Part shown: positions 45,486 to 53,975 of the stretch, piece by piece
Layout: each line of letters starts with the position of its first letter
Numbering within the stretch: position 1 is the first letter of the stretch
Source: Candidatus Lernaella stagnicola
Lineage (GTDB): Bacteria > Lernaellota > Lernaellaia > Lernaellales > Lernaellaceae
NCBI GenBank assembly: GCA_030765525.1
Contig: JAVCCK010000019.1
Location: 17,320 to 81,319, forward strand
Direction of reading: 5' to 3'
Length of the DNA stretch: 64,000 bases
Notes under the pieces: generated by a model
What the model was told of the DNA's origin: nothing
The model's database searches: none
What the model saw: the letters and a program-made list of their open reading frames with translations, nothing else
Position numbers and translations under genes: made by a program

Positions 45486-45979
45486 GTGTCCGACACGAGG
45501 CGTTCCAGCTCTAAGAGACGCAGTTCGAGTCGGCGGTGCTCGAGCGCCTTACGGACAATGGCTTTGACGTAATCGACCGAGCACGGTTTCGGGATGACAT
45601 CGAAGGCGCCGGCCAAAAACGCCGCGCCGGCAAGTTCGGGGGCGCCGGCCGGCGATACTGCAAGCAGCACGGTATGCTCTCCGCGCTTACGCAAACGGCG
45701 CAGTATCTTCAAGCAGCCGCAAGCGGGAATCAGCAGGTTCATGATGACGATTGCGTGGCGGGTCGGATTGAACAACGCCAAGCCCCCTGCCTCGTCGGCG
45801 GCAATATCCACAGCCATGCACTCTTCGGCTAAGCAGCCTAGCATCGTGGTTCGAAACGGCGTGTCCTGTTCGATCAATAGAACACGCGGCGCGGGTTGCG
45901 CGGGCGGCAACACGGCGCACGGCAGCGGACCCAACGCGAGGATCGTGGGTCCCACGGCATGAATGGGCGGGAAAAACAT
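45461..45979 (-). CDS. Degenerate response-regulator receiver protein (no phospho-Asp)
   Basis: 172-residue receiver-like protein; domain about 32-150. At the phosphorylation site stands Asn81 (IVIMNLLIP) in place of Asp. The acidic pair is Glu37-Gln38, while Ser109 and Lys131 (IPKPC) are conserved. It therefore cannot be phosphorylated in the usual way and may signal in one fixed state, as an atypical receiver. There is no output domain after the receiver, only a helix rich in Leu, Glu and Arg (about 150-165). The ATG at 45979 has AAGGAG upstream and is preferred over a GTG at 46030. No kinase is adjacent. Confidence 0.85.
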   Translation of the reverse strand: MFFPPIHAVGPTILALGPLPCAVLPPAQPAPRVLLIEQDTPFRTTMLGCLAEECMAVDIAADEAGGLALFNPTRHAIVIMNLLIPACGCLKILRRLRKRGEHTVLLAVSPAGAPELAGAAFLAGAFDVIPKPCSVDYVKAIVRKALEHRRLELRLLELERLVSDTKKDDGFV

Positions 45980-46028
45980 CGCGCCATGCTCCTTCTGGCC
46001 TGCGTAGAAATCCGCCGTCACGCATCTC

Positions 46029-46049
46029 ACGTCATGGCAAGCGTGACGT
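46029..46049. promoter_or_regulatory. Inverted repeat ACGTCA-N9-TGACGT upstream of the receiver gene
   Basis: Perfect 6-bp arms at 46029-46034 and 46044-46049, about 50-70 bases upstream of the ATG at 45979. It could be an operator. The remainder of the 332-bp gap 45980-46311 shows no gene and no clear promoter. Confidence 0.4.
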
Positions 46050-46311
46050 TCCGATTGCTCCGATCACAATTCCGCTCTATCGATGGCCCGCTTTTAGAAA
46101 ATCCCGCGTGAATCTCGGTGGTGAAATCAGGTTGGTGGGGACAGGCGACCAGCCCCTCATGCGTGTGTCGAACGGCGACAATGATCCGTATCGACAACGA
46201 AAGGCCAGCTCCAACACGACGATCCTCCCGTCGTATGGCCGACCCTTAAGAAAATGCTATCACATCCGCGCTCCGCGTCAAACCGGTTCGGCCGATCGAC
46301 GCAGCGCGTTT

Positions 46312-47514
46312 CTACGCGTAAATGACGTGAAAACGATCCAAGTACTCGTAGAACAACTTCATCTTTTCCTGGTACGTATACGGATTGTAGAACCAGGCGA
46401 TCGTCGCCACGGAAGTTAACAGACTGTTGCCGTCTTGCGGCGTGAAACACGCGCCGAACACCTCGCGTCCGTCGGGTGACACTTCGATGGAGTCGTGAAT
46501 TATCACCGACTGATTGAAAATTCGGCCGTGGAAGCCGTGGTCGCGGCCTTTGGAGAACACGAGATTCATGTCGCGCAGATAGCTCAGTGACAACAAGCGA
46601 TCCGCGTTGACCGCTTCGACGAATTCGGGCCGCGTGATCTTCTTTTTGAATCGCACGCGAAAGCGGTTCAGGTGCATCAGTTGGTTGTCGAGCTTGAGCG
46701 CCGTCGAGTGAATGCGGCCATGCAATTCGACGCCCTTGGTCCGCACGACGCGCGCGGCGTCGAAGGCCTGGTGGCTGCCGTAGCCGGGATATTTGCCGCG
46801 GACCTGGTCGACACTCGGCGACGGAATCGCCTTGCCGGTCTGGCTGATGTCGTTCATGCGGCGCATCAACACGAAATCGCTCGCCACGATTTCGCCGCCC
46901 ACCGCCTCGGCGACGCGCAGCAACGAGAGAATATTGTGCGTGTTGCACGAGACCACCTGGATGAATTTGTGTTCGCCCGGCACCAAGGTTTCATCGTTCA
47001 CGCCGTAGGCGAAGGGGTGACCGAATTCTTCCTCGCTGCCCTGCGCCAGAAAGCCGATCGGATACCGCAGCCGCGAGTAGTAATCTTCCTTGAGCGCGTT
47101 GCCCCGATTGGTGCAGTCGGCCACGACGCAGACTTTCTTGAAGGTGTCCTCGATGGTGCCGTCGATCGACAAGCCGTGGTAACGAAACACGTGTTCGAAG
47201 TGGGCTTCGGTTTCCTTCCAGATGACGAACTTGCCGCCTGCTTGCTGCAGGAGCTTGACGGTGCCCAGGTCGGTCGGGTTGAACTTGGCGAAGTACACGT
47301 CGCCGATATCCAAGTCTTCGCGGTGCTCCAGGAGCAGTCGCGTGAGGGGCTCGCCGATGGTCCCCACGCCGATAACCAGCACGTCGCGCTGTATTCCGAA
47401 ATCACCATTGATCTCGGCCCGCATAGCGGCCTTCTTCTTCACGACCTTCTTCTTCACAACCTTTTTCTTTACGACCTTTTTCTTCGCGCTCGTCGCCTTA
47501 CTTTTCGTAGCCAT
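46312..47514 (-). CDS. Type II (archaeal-type) GAPDH-like protein with Lys-repeat N-terminal tail
   Basis: 400 residues. Residues 11-30 are KKKVV units, a histone-H1-like basic tail. From 44 a dehydrogenase fold begins: GVGTIGEPLTRLL nucleotide motif, VADCTNRG, and the catalytic-cysteine motif VVSCNT (Cys190), as in type II glyceraldehyde-3-phosphate dehydrogenases. Later LMRRMND and RIHSTALK also follow that family. The bacterial enzyme in glycolysis is normally type I, so this may serve another aldehyde or another direction. The ATG at 47514 has GAGGAG before it; a start at Met31 (AAGG before it) would drop the tail. It is divergent from folD. Confidence 0.75.
   Translation of the reverse strand: MATKSKATSAKKKVVKKKVVKKKVVKKKAAMRAEINGDFGIQRDVLVIGVGTIGEPLTRLLLEHREDLDIGDVYFAKFNPTDLGTVKLLQQAGGKFVIWKETEAHFEHVFRYHGLSIDGTIEDTFKKVCVVADCTNRGNALKEDYYSRLRYPIGFLAQGSEEEFGHPFAYGVNDETLVPGEHKFIQVVSCNTHNILSLLRVAEAVGGEIVASDFVLMRRMNDISQTGKAIPSPSVDQVRGKYPGYGSHQAFDAARVVRTKGVELHGRIHSTALKLDNQLMHLNRFRVRFKKKITRPEFVEAVNADRLLSLSYLRDMNLVFSKGRDHGFHGRIFNQSVIIHDSIEVSPDGREVFGACFTPQDGNSLLTSVATIAWFYNPYTYQEKMKLFYEYLDRFHVIYA
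47425..47484 (-). repeat. 15-bp tandem repeats coding KKKVV in the GAPDH-like gene
   Basis: Three full units of AAG/AAA-AAG-AAG-GTC/GTT-GTG type codons plus a partial fourth on the minus strand, coding residues 11-30. The units differ by synonymous changes, so the basic peptide is preserved. Confidence 0.85.
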
Positions 47515-47696
47515 GGTCAAGCTCCTCACCTCTGAAGAACGTTTAGTAATCCATTCTCGGCTCAGTTTGGTTTATCATTAGATAATCCAGAATAATTCAA
47601 CTTGTAGTGAAAGTTAATCCTAAAGCAAGAAATAACAAGGATTGTCGAAAACGACGGTATCGGCCGTCCCGCCGTCTACAAGCAGCGGCGTTTTCG

Positions 47697-47705
47697 TGCT
47701 ATAAA
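47697..47705 (+). promoter_or_regulatory. Extended -10 promoter of folD
   Basis: TG-C-TATAAA at 47697-47705 is a good extended -10; a weak -35 (TCTACA, 47675-47680) lies 19 bases upstream. Start of transcription near 47712, leader about 42 bases. The gap 47515-47753 is AT-rich and must hold the divergent promoter of the GAPDH-like gene too. Confidence 0.5.
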
Positions 47706-47753
47706 ACAGCCCTCACACGCGGCAAGAAAAGCGCGACAAGGCATGGAGGAATC

Positions 47754-48641
47754 ATGCCGGCCGAAATCATCAGCGGCAAAGAGGTGGCGGCGTCCATTCG
47801 CGAGGAAATCGCGGCCGATGTGGCGCAACTGAAAAACGAGCACGGCATCACGCCCGGCCTCGCCACGGTTTTGGTCGGCGAAGACCCGGCCTCGGTGTCG
47901 TACGTGAAAGGCAAAACCCGCACGTGCGAACAGTTGGGCATGTACTCGGTGCATCACCACCTGCCCGCCACGGTCACGGAACGCGAACTGCTCGCGCTGG
48001 TGGCCGAACTCAACGCCGACCCCGCGCTGCACGGCATCCTCGTGCAATTGCCGCTGCCTAAGCACATCGATGAGAGCAAGGTGATTTTCGCCATCGATCC
48101 GGACAAGGACGTCGACGGTTTTCACCCCGTCAACGTCGGCCGGTTGATGATCGGCGAAGCGATCTTCCCGCCCTGCACGCCCGCCGGCATTCAGGAACTC
48201 ATCGTCCGATCGGGCACCGTCACCGAGGGGGCCGAAGTGGTTGTCGTGGGCCGGTCGAACATCGTGGGTAAACCGGTGGCGATCATGCTCGCCCAAAAAT
48301 CGCCGCGCGCCAACGCAACGGTGACCATCTGCCACACGCGAACGCGCGACTTGGCGGCCCATACGCGGCGGGCGGATATTCTCATCGTCGCGGCCGGACG
48401 CCCCGGGGCGGTAGGCGGCGATTGGATCAAGCCGGGCGCGACGGTCATCGACGTGGGCGTCAACCGTGTCGGCACGACGGCGTCGGGTAAGGCGAAATTG
48501 GCCGGCGACGTTGATTTTGAGGCGGCCGTCGAAGTGGCGGGGAAAATCACGCCCGTGCCCGGCGGTGTCGGCCCGATGACGATTACGATGTTGATGAAAA
48601 ACACCCTGACTTCCGCCCGGAGAAGCGCCGGGCAAGAGTGA
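47754..48641 (+). CDS. folD: Bifunctional methylenetetrahydrofolate dehydrogenase / cyclohydrolase
   Basis: 295-residue cytosolic enzyme converting 5,10-methylene-THF to 10-formyl-THF with NADP. The catalytic pair Tyr50-x3-Lys54 (SYVKGK), [37 protein letters not shown] and GGVGPMT are all present, the full FolD signature. The ATG at 47754 follows GGAGGAATC; 49 further in-frame upstream residues have no ribosome site. It is the first gene of folD - folE2 - pepT, overlapping or adjoining folE2. Confidence 0.97.
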   Translation: MPAEIISGKEVAASIREEIAADVAQLKNEHGITPGLATVLVGEDPASVSYVKGKTRTCEQLGMYSVHHHLPATVTERELLALVAELNADPALHGILVQLPLPKHIDESKVIFAIDPDKDVDGFHPVNVGRLMIGEAIFPPCTPAGIQELIVRSGTVTEGAEVVVVGRSNIVGKPVAIMLAQKSPRANATVTICHTRTRDLAAHTRRADILIVAAGRPGAVGGDWIKPGATVIDVGVNRVGTTASGKAKLAGDVDFEAAVEVAGKITPVPGGVGPMTITMLMKNTLTSARRSAGQE

Positions 48642-48646
48642 TTTCG

Positions 48647-49441
48647 ATGAGCAAACCCGATATGGCCGACGTGGCCAGCCAAAGCGACGATCGCAACATT
48701 TCCATCGACAAAGTCGGCGTCAAGGATCTGCGCTATCCGATCAGCCTGCTCGACCGCGCCAAGGGCATACAGCACACGATCGGGTCGTTCAACATGTACG
48801 TGAATCTGCCGCACCAATTCAAAGGCACGCACATGAGCCGCTTTATCGAGCTGCTCAATGAAAGCCGCGGCGAGATTTCCATCGATCAGTTCGGCGACCT
48901 GCTCGAAGCCATCCGCGACCGGCTCCATGCCGAAGCGGCCCATCTCGAGGTGGAGTTCCCCTATTTCATCGAGAAGAAGGCGCCGGTCACGCAAGCGCCG
49001 GGCATGATGGAATACACCTGCCGCGTCGTGGGCGAGATTCGAAACGGCGAGCGGAAAGTTTCCATCGCTGTGACGGTGCCCGTCTCGACGCTTTGCCCCT
49101 GCTCGAAGGAGATTTCCGCCTACGGCGCGCACAACCAGCGCGGCTTCGTCACCATCGGTTTTCGTTTCCGCGACATGGTGTGGATCGAGGAGATTATCGA
49201 GATCGCCGAGAACTCGGCTTCGAGCGCCGTGTATTCGCTGCTCAAGCGCGAAGACGAAAAGTTCGTCACCGAGCAGGCATTTCGGAATCCCGTTTTCGTG
49301 GAAGACGTGGTGCGCAACGTCGCCCAAGTCCTCGACGCCGACCAGCGTATCACCTGGTACAGCGTCGAAGTGGAGAATTTCGAATCCATTCACAATCACA
49401 ACGCCTACGCGATGATCGAGCGCTCCGACCGCGACGATTAG
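48647..49441 (+). CDS. folE2: GTP cyclohydrolase FolE2 (type IB)
   Basis: 264-residue cytosolic enzyme converting GTP to dihydroneopterin triphosphate for folate or queuosine. The FolE2 signature CPCSKEISAYGAHNQRG holds the catalytic Cys and His, and an N-terminal GSFNMYVNLP strand follows the family. Type IB enzymes need Mn or Zn differently from FolE and replace it under zinc shortage. ATG at 48647 is used; a GTG at 48638 overlapping the folD stop (GTGA) is an alternative. A C-terminal EDVVRNVAQ...LDADQRI region is intact. It lies with folD, fitting one folate operon. Confidence 0.95.
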   Translation: MSKPDMADVASQSDDRNISIDKVGVKDLRYPISLLDRAKGIQHTIGSFNMYVNLPHQFKGTHMSRFIELLNESRGEISIDQFGDLLEAIRDRLHAEAAHLEVEFPYFIEKKAPVTQAPGMMEYTCRVVGEIRNGERKVSIAVTVPVSTLCPCSKEISAYGAHNQRGFVTIGFRFRDMVWIEEIIEIAENSASSAVYSLLKREDEKFVTEQAFRNPVFVEDVVRNVAQVLDADQRITWYSVEVENFESIHNHNAYAMIERSDRDD

Positions 49442-49454
49442 AAGGAGGTCTGCC

Positions 49455-50711
49455 GTGCACGCTTTTAACGATTCCCAAGCCATTCTGGACGCCACTCACC
49501 TAGTCGACTGGTTCCTTGAATTCGTTCAGATCGACACGCAGTCCGACAACAAAAGCGAGACGACGCCGTCCTCGGCCAAGCAGCTTGACCTGCAGCGCGT
49601 GCTGGAGAAAAAGCTGGCCGACGTGGGGTGCACGGAAATCCACTTGGACGACAAGGGCTATCTGTACGCCACCTTCCCCGGCAACAAGCCCGACGCGCCG
49701 GTCATCGGCCTGCTGGCGCATGTGGATACGGCGACGGATTTCTCCGGCACGGGCGTCAAGCCGCAACTGCACGAGAACTACGACGGCGGCGAGATCGCCA
49801 TTGCCGACGGGCTCATGCTGACGCCGCAAGAAAACGCCGAACTGAGCCAGTGCGTCGGTGACACGATCGTCACCGCCTCGGGCGACACCTTGCTGGGCGC
49901 CGACGACAAGGCGGGCATCGCCGTGATTCTCGCCGCACTGGAAACCTTGAAGGCCGACGAGAGTATTCCGTGCCCCACCTTGCGCATCGCCTTCACGCCC
50001 GACGAAGAAATTGGCCGCGGCGCGAAACACTTCGACATAAAAGGCTTCAACGCCTACTGCGCCTACACCCTGGACGGCAGCTTCGCCGGCGAAATCAATT
50101 TCGAGACCTTCAGCGCCGACGGGGCCGAGGTGACGTTCACGGGCGTAGCGGTTCACCCCGGCTTCGCCAAGGGAAAGATGGTCAACGCGTTGCGCTACCT
50201 GGGTAAATTCCTCGATCAACTGCCCAGCGACGAAGCGCCGGAAGCCACCGAAGGACGGGAAGGATTTTTCCATCCCACGGAAATTCGCGGCAATGCCGCC
50301 GAGGCGACCGTGGAGTTGATTCTGCGTTCGTTCGACAACGACGAACTCGAAGATCGCGGCAAGCGGTTGCGCGAGTTGGTGGACCGTATCGCCGCCGAGG
50401 AACCGCGCCTGAAAACGCAGGTGGATATCAAATTCCAGTACCGCAACATGGCCGACGAACTTAAAAAGCACCCGCAGATTCGCGAACACCTGTTGGCCGC
50501 GCTGCGCGACGCGGGCGTCGAGGCGAACGTCGTTCCCGTGCGCGGCGGCACCGACGGCTCCGGCCTGACGGCCATGGGGTTGCCGACGCCCAACATCTTC
50601 AACGGCGGCGTCAATTTCCACGGCCCGCGCGAGTGGGTCTCCACCCGCGTGATGGCGGTGTCGGTTTGCGCAGTGTTGAATTTGGTGCAGCGCTGGGCGG
50701 CTGCCGAGTAG
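49455..50711 (+). CDS. pepT: Peptidase T (tripeptide aminopeptidase)
   Basis: 418-residue cytosolic zinc aminopeptidase of the M20 family, releasing the N-terminal residue of tripeptides. His89 and Asp91 (LLAHVDTATDFSG), DDKAGIA, FTPDEEIGRGAKHF and the late GGTDGSGLTAMG with PTPNIF are the family motifs. The start is GTG with an ideal AAGGAGG. It follows folE2 by 13 bp, so it is co-transcribed although functionally unrelated. Its stop is two bases from the stop of the converging PLC-like gene. Confidence 0.95.
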   Translation: MHAFNDSQAILDATHLVDWFLEFVQIDTQSDNKSETTPSSAKQLDLQRVLEKKLADVGCTEIHLDDKGYLYATFPGNKPDAPVIGLLAHVDTATDFSGTGVKPQLHENYDGGEIAIADGLMLTPQENAELSQCVGDTIVTASGDTLLGADDKAGIAVILAALETLKADESIPCPTLRIAFTPDEEIGRGAKHFDIKGFNAYCAYTLDGSFAGEINFETFSADGAEVTFTGVAVHPGFAKGKMVNALRYLGKFLDQLPSDEAPEATEGREGFFHPTEIRGNAAEATVELILRSFDNDELEDRGKRLRELVDRIAAEEPRLKTQVDIKFQYRNMADELKKHPQIREHLLAALRDAGVEANVVPVRGGTDGSGLTAMGLPTPNIFNGGVNFHGPREWVSTRVMAVSVCAVLNLVQRWAAAE

Positions 50712-50712
50712 A

Positions 50713-52296
50713 TTACCAGCCGACTTCGATCCACACGGCCTGATGGTCGACGACGTCGCACGCAGCGCCGTTCCAGGTTCCGTATAGGCGCTCGCCGCCC
50801 GGCCCCAATGCCGCGCACGCCCCGGTCGGGGCCAAGCCCAGCAAGGCGGTTTTGGTCGACACCCAGCCCGCCGTACCGACACCCGTCGCCGGATCACCAC
50901 TCACGTCAGTTAACGTCGGCCCGGTGAGGTAGGCGACGTATCCCGCCGCGTCGCCGTCCACCGAAAGCTGTATCGTCGCCGTGGTCGCGTCGGCCGGGAC
51001 GGCCACCACCACGAAGTACGACGGCTCGGTGCGTTCGAGCAAAATCGTGTGGTCGCCCGCCACGGCCAGGTCGGTCACCGCACCGCCGTCGACCCCGCGT
51101 ACGGCCAGCGAAAACACCGTCAGCGGCGGATCGACGATACCCAGTTCGGCGTCGAAGGCCGCGTCAAGTTCGACCTGCCCGGCAACGGGCGCGCCAAAGC
51201 CGACCGCCACCACGTGCGGCCCCAACCGCGCGGGCACTTCCGGGATCGTGTTGACGGTGCCGTCGGGCGCGAAACCGGCGTGGTGTTCATCGGCGAAGAA
51301 ATACACGCCGGGCGACGAGCCGGACGTCCACTGGTGGTTCAGGGCGCTGTTGGACACGCCGTTGGCCACGGCGGCGGCGAAATCGAAATTGAAACCGAGG
51401 GGGCTTTCCGCGTACATCCGCGTCAGACGTTGTGCGGCGCGAATGGCGGAAATGCGGTCGATCTCATCGAGGCGTCCGGCCGGGTTGTTGTCGATCTGCC
51501 CGTCGCCGCTCATGAGAAAGAAGGCGGGTTGCAGGTCCCACAGCGCGCCGCCGACCTCCAACATCACGCGACCTTCCAATTCACGGACGGTCGGGTGACC
51601 GAGAACGCGAGCGATGTCACGCGGCGGCAAGTCGCCAATCGCCGCGGCGGTTTCCGGCGGCAAGGCGGCCAGGCGCTCGTCCAGCCAATCGGCAAAGGAA
51701 TAAAGCGGACCGGTTTCGCTCAGCGGCGACGGCCCGATGAGAAACTCGTCGAGTAGGTTTTCCAGCGCGGCCATGGCCTCCGGCGACGCGCCCGCGTCCC
51801 ACTGAAAACCGATGACGACCGGCGGATGATTCGGCTTGGTGTCCGACCACCAACGCAGGTTGCGCAGCACGCTCGAAAGGTAAATTTCGCCGGTCAGGTT
51901 GCTGTGGTTGATGACAAAGTCGCCCTCGGGGGTCAGGCTTTTGACGTCCAACTCCAGAAACACCTGGTGCTTCAGCAGCGTGTCGAGCGGCCCCATGCTG
52001 GCCACGAGCGACGCGACGCCCTGCAAACCGCGCCAAATGAAGGTGTTGTGCGTCGCACCGATGTGAAAGGTGTTGATCGGCAAGTCGGGGTTCACAAACT
52101 CCGGCGGCGGCGCGGGCGTGGTGTCATCGTTGTCGTCATCGTCATTGTCGTCGTTGTTATCGTCATTGTCGTTGTTGTCGTCATCATCATCGTCATCGCC
52201 TTCGCTGTCGGGGCCGGCGTCATCGTCGTCGTCGCCGCAACCGAAAGCCGCGACGATCAGAAGCAGCAGCAAAAGAAGTTTCCAGCCCCGCTTCAT
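50713..52296 (-). CDS. Asp-tethered lipoprotein with PI-phospholipase-C-like domain
   Basis: 527-residue lipoprotein: signal peptide ending AAFGC (Cys20), Asp/Asn tether 22-58, then a domain with the two catalytic histidines of PI-PLC-like phosphodiesterases: His83 in GATHNTF and His131 in VINHSNL, plus the metal-like ELD pair at 115-117. A beta-rich C-terminus follows (about 330-527). It probably cleaves a phospholipid or related phosphodiester outside the cytoplasm; lipid specificity is unknown. Its ATG overlaps the stop of the upstream gene as ATGA, so they are coupled. Confidence 0.85.
   Translation of the reverse strand: MKRGWKLLLLLLLIVAAFGCGDDDDDAGPDSEGDDDDDDDNNDNDDNNDDNDDDDNDDTTPAPPPEFVNPDLPINTFHIGATHNTFIWRGLQGVASLVASMGPLDTLLKHQVFLELDVKSLTPEGDFVINHSNLTGEIYLSSVLRNLRWWSDTKPNHPPVVIGFQWDAGASPEAMAALENLLDEFLIGPSPLSETGPLYSFADWLDERLAALPPETAAAIGDLPPRDIARVLGHPTVRELEGRVMLEVGGALWDLQPAFFLMSGDGQIDNNPAGRLDEIDRISAIRAAQRLTRMYAESPLGFNFDFAAAVANGVSNSALNHQWTSGSSPGVYFFADEHHAGFAPDGTVNTIPEVPARLGPHVVAVGFGAPVAGQVELDAAFDAELGIVDPPLTVFSLAVRGVDGGAVTDLAVAGDHTILLERTEPSYFVVVAVPADATTATIQLSVDGDAAGYVAYLTGPTLTDVSGDPATGVGTAGWVSTKTALLGLAPTGACAALGPGGERLYGTWNGAACDVVDHQAVWIEVGW
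52123..52233 (-). repeat. Low-complexity Asp/Asn codon run (PLC-like lipoprotein tether)
   Basis: About 110 bases of GAC/GAT/AAC codons on the minus strand, residues 22-58, split by one AGPDSEG spacer. Same style as at 11996-12142. Confidence 0.85.
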
Positions 52297-52742
52297 GGCT
52301 GCTCTCCCAAGTGCCAGACGTACACGAACACGCTTTGCCGACTCGGCGTCAGGCCGCGAAGTTGCTCGACCGCACCCTGCAAGACGTAATCGGCGGGCGG
52401 TCCGGAAAGCTCCACGATGAAGTTGCCCTCCGTGGCAACCTGCAACGGCCCCAGGGACGTCGGCGTCGTTCCGAGGCGGATCTCATCGTCTGCCGGTCGC
52501 GGGCACCGGCCGGTTTTTCCGGGCGCCAGCGAGAACGTGTCATCGCCGCAGGCCACGTAGATCGTTTCCGCGCCGTAGAGCAAATTGGCGACGTACAGGG
52601 CGCCGCCTTCTTTCTCCGGTGGCTTTTCGGCTGCGGCGCCGTGGGCGGTGATCAACAGCAGGGCGAGCAACAAAAGCGGCGCGATCACGCATAGTCGGCA
52701 GGCGGACGACGCGGCGCGCGTATGGAGAGTGAATGTGTTCAT
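52293..52742 (-). CDS. Small exported protein coupled to the PLC-like lipoprotein
   Basis: 149 residues with a long hydrophobic signal (about 18-38, cut near AAA). The mature part has a CPRP motif, a Cys pair (ACGD and RCPR) and beta strands; I do not recognise a family. It resembles small DUF4397-like domains (ALYVANLLYGAETIYVACGD), which are beta sandwiches on cell surfaces, but with low certainty. Its stop overlaps the start of the PLC-like gene (ATGA). Confidence 0.72.
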   Translation of the reverse strand: MNTFTLHTRAASSACRLCVIAPLLLLALLLITAHGAAAEKPPEKEGGALYVANLLYGAETIYVACGDDTFSLAPGKTGRCPRPADDEIRLGTTPTSLGPLQVATEGNFIVELSGPPADYVLQGAVEQLRGLTPSRQSVFVYVWHLGEQP

Positions 52743-52853
52743 ATTTTTATCTTAACATTTTTCTTCCGCTCTTGTTGAGATCCGCTTTTCAAACGGTCAA
52801 GTCGGCGTTAGCATAGCGTCGCTTTTTCACTTGATCACGTGTGGAGGTGCATC

Positions 52854-53960
52854 ATGAAAGTCTTGCTACTGGGCGGCGCCGGCGATATGGCGCTCGAAGC
52901 GCTGCGCGAACTCAACCGCGATCCCGAAGCCGTCACCCAGGTGACCATCGACGATCTCAATGTTCCCAAAGCCAAGGAAGCAATCCGCAAGCTGAACCTT
53001 GCTTACGCGACCGACGTGGTGGATCACGATCTGTTCGACCGCGAATGGTTGGTGGCCGAAGCGGCGAAGTACGACGTCGTGCTGGGCTTCGCGGGTCCTT
53101 TCTACAAAACCGAGGCTCATTGCGCCGAAGCGTGCATCGCCGCCGGCACGCCCTACGTGTCGATCGCCGACGATTACGACTCGTATCTGGAAGTGGTCAA
53201 GTTGGACGAGATGGCGCGCGAGAAAAAAGTGAAAATCCTCACCGGTTTCGGCAACAGCCCCGGCATCACCCAAATGCTGGCCCGCAAGGGATACAACAGC
53301 ATGGAAAAATGCCGGCGCATCAATGTGAATTGGGCCGCGGGCAGCAACGAGAACGTCGGCGCGACGAACCTCATGCACTTGTTCCATATTTTCACCGGCA
53401 CCACGCTGCAGACTTTCCGCGGCAAGGAAGGGCCGGTCAACACGGGCGAAGGCCGCAAAATGGTCGAGTTCCCCTACCCCATGGGTTGGCTGCCGGTGTA
53501 TTACACCGGCCACGCGGAGTCGGTCAGCCTGCCGCGCAACCTGCCGGGTCTGGAAGAGGCCACGGTGCACGGCGGCGTGCAACCGCCGTACATTCCCAGG
53601 TTGGTCAAGACGATGTCCAACACCGGCATGTTTTCCACCCACGAACGGCGGCGCAAAGCGGCGAATTTCTTCCATCGCATCGAAGGATGGTTCGCGGGGG
53701 GCGGCTTGGACAAATCGGTGGGACGCATCGATGTGTACGGCGTCGAAGGCGGCAAGGCGGTGTATCGCTATTACACCTACATCGGCCATATTGCCCTGCT
53801 GACCGCGGTGCCGACGGTGCAGGCCGCTTGGTGGCTGTATAAGGGAAAATTCAACAAGGCGCCGGGGGGCGTATATTCCGCCGAACGGATTCTTGAGAAA
53901 CCCGATCCCTTCCTGAGCGAGCTTATCGAGCGCGGGTTGGAGATCTATTACTACGAATAA
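52854..53960 (+). CDS. Saccharopine dehydrogenase-like oxidoreductase
   Basis: 368-residue cytosolic NAD(P)-binding protein. The N-terminal Rossmann motif is LLLGGAGDMALEAL, followed by the typical saccharopine-dehydrogenase split DVVLGFAGPFYKTEAHCAEACIAAGTPYVS and ILTGFGNSPGIT. The middle and C-terminal domains match family members of unknown substrate rather than true lysine-pathway enzymes. A hydrophobic helix occurs near 320-335 (IGHIALLTAVPTVQAAWW), which could give membrane contact. ATG follows TGGAGG closely. It is convergent with the GT-C gene 15 bp away. Confidence 0.85.
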   Translation: MKVLLLGGAGDMALEALRELNRDPEAVTQVTIDDLNVPKAKEAIRKLNLAYATDVVDHDLFDREWLVAEAAKYDVVLGFAGPFYKTEAHCAEACIAAGTPYVSIADDYDSYLEVVKLDEMAREKKVKILTGFGNSPGITQMLARKGYNSMEKCRRINVNWAAGSNENVGATNLMHLFHIFTGTTLQTFRGKEGPVNTGEGRKMVEFPYPMGWLPVYYTGHAESVSLPRNLPGLEEATVHGGVQPPYIPRLVKTMSNTGMFSTHERRRKAANFFHRIEGWFAGGGLDKSVGRIDVYGVEGGKAVYRYYTYIGHIALLTAVPTVQAAWWLYKGKFNKAPGGVYSAERILEKPDPFLSELIERGLEIYYYE

Positions 53961-53975
53961 CGCCGCGATGGGTCG

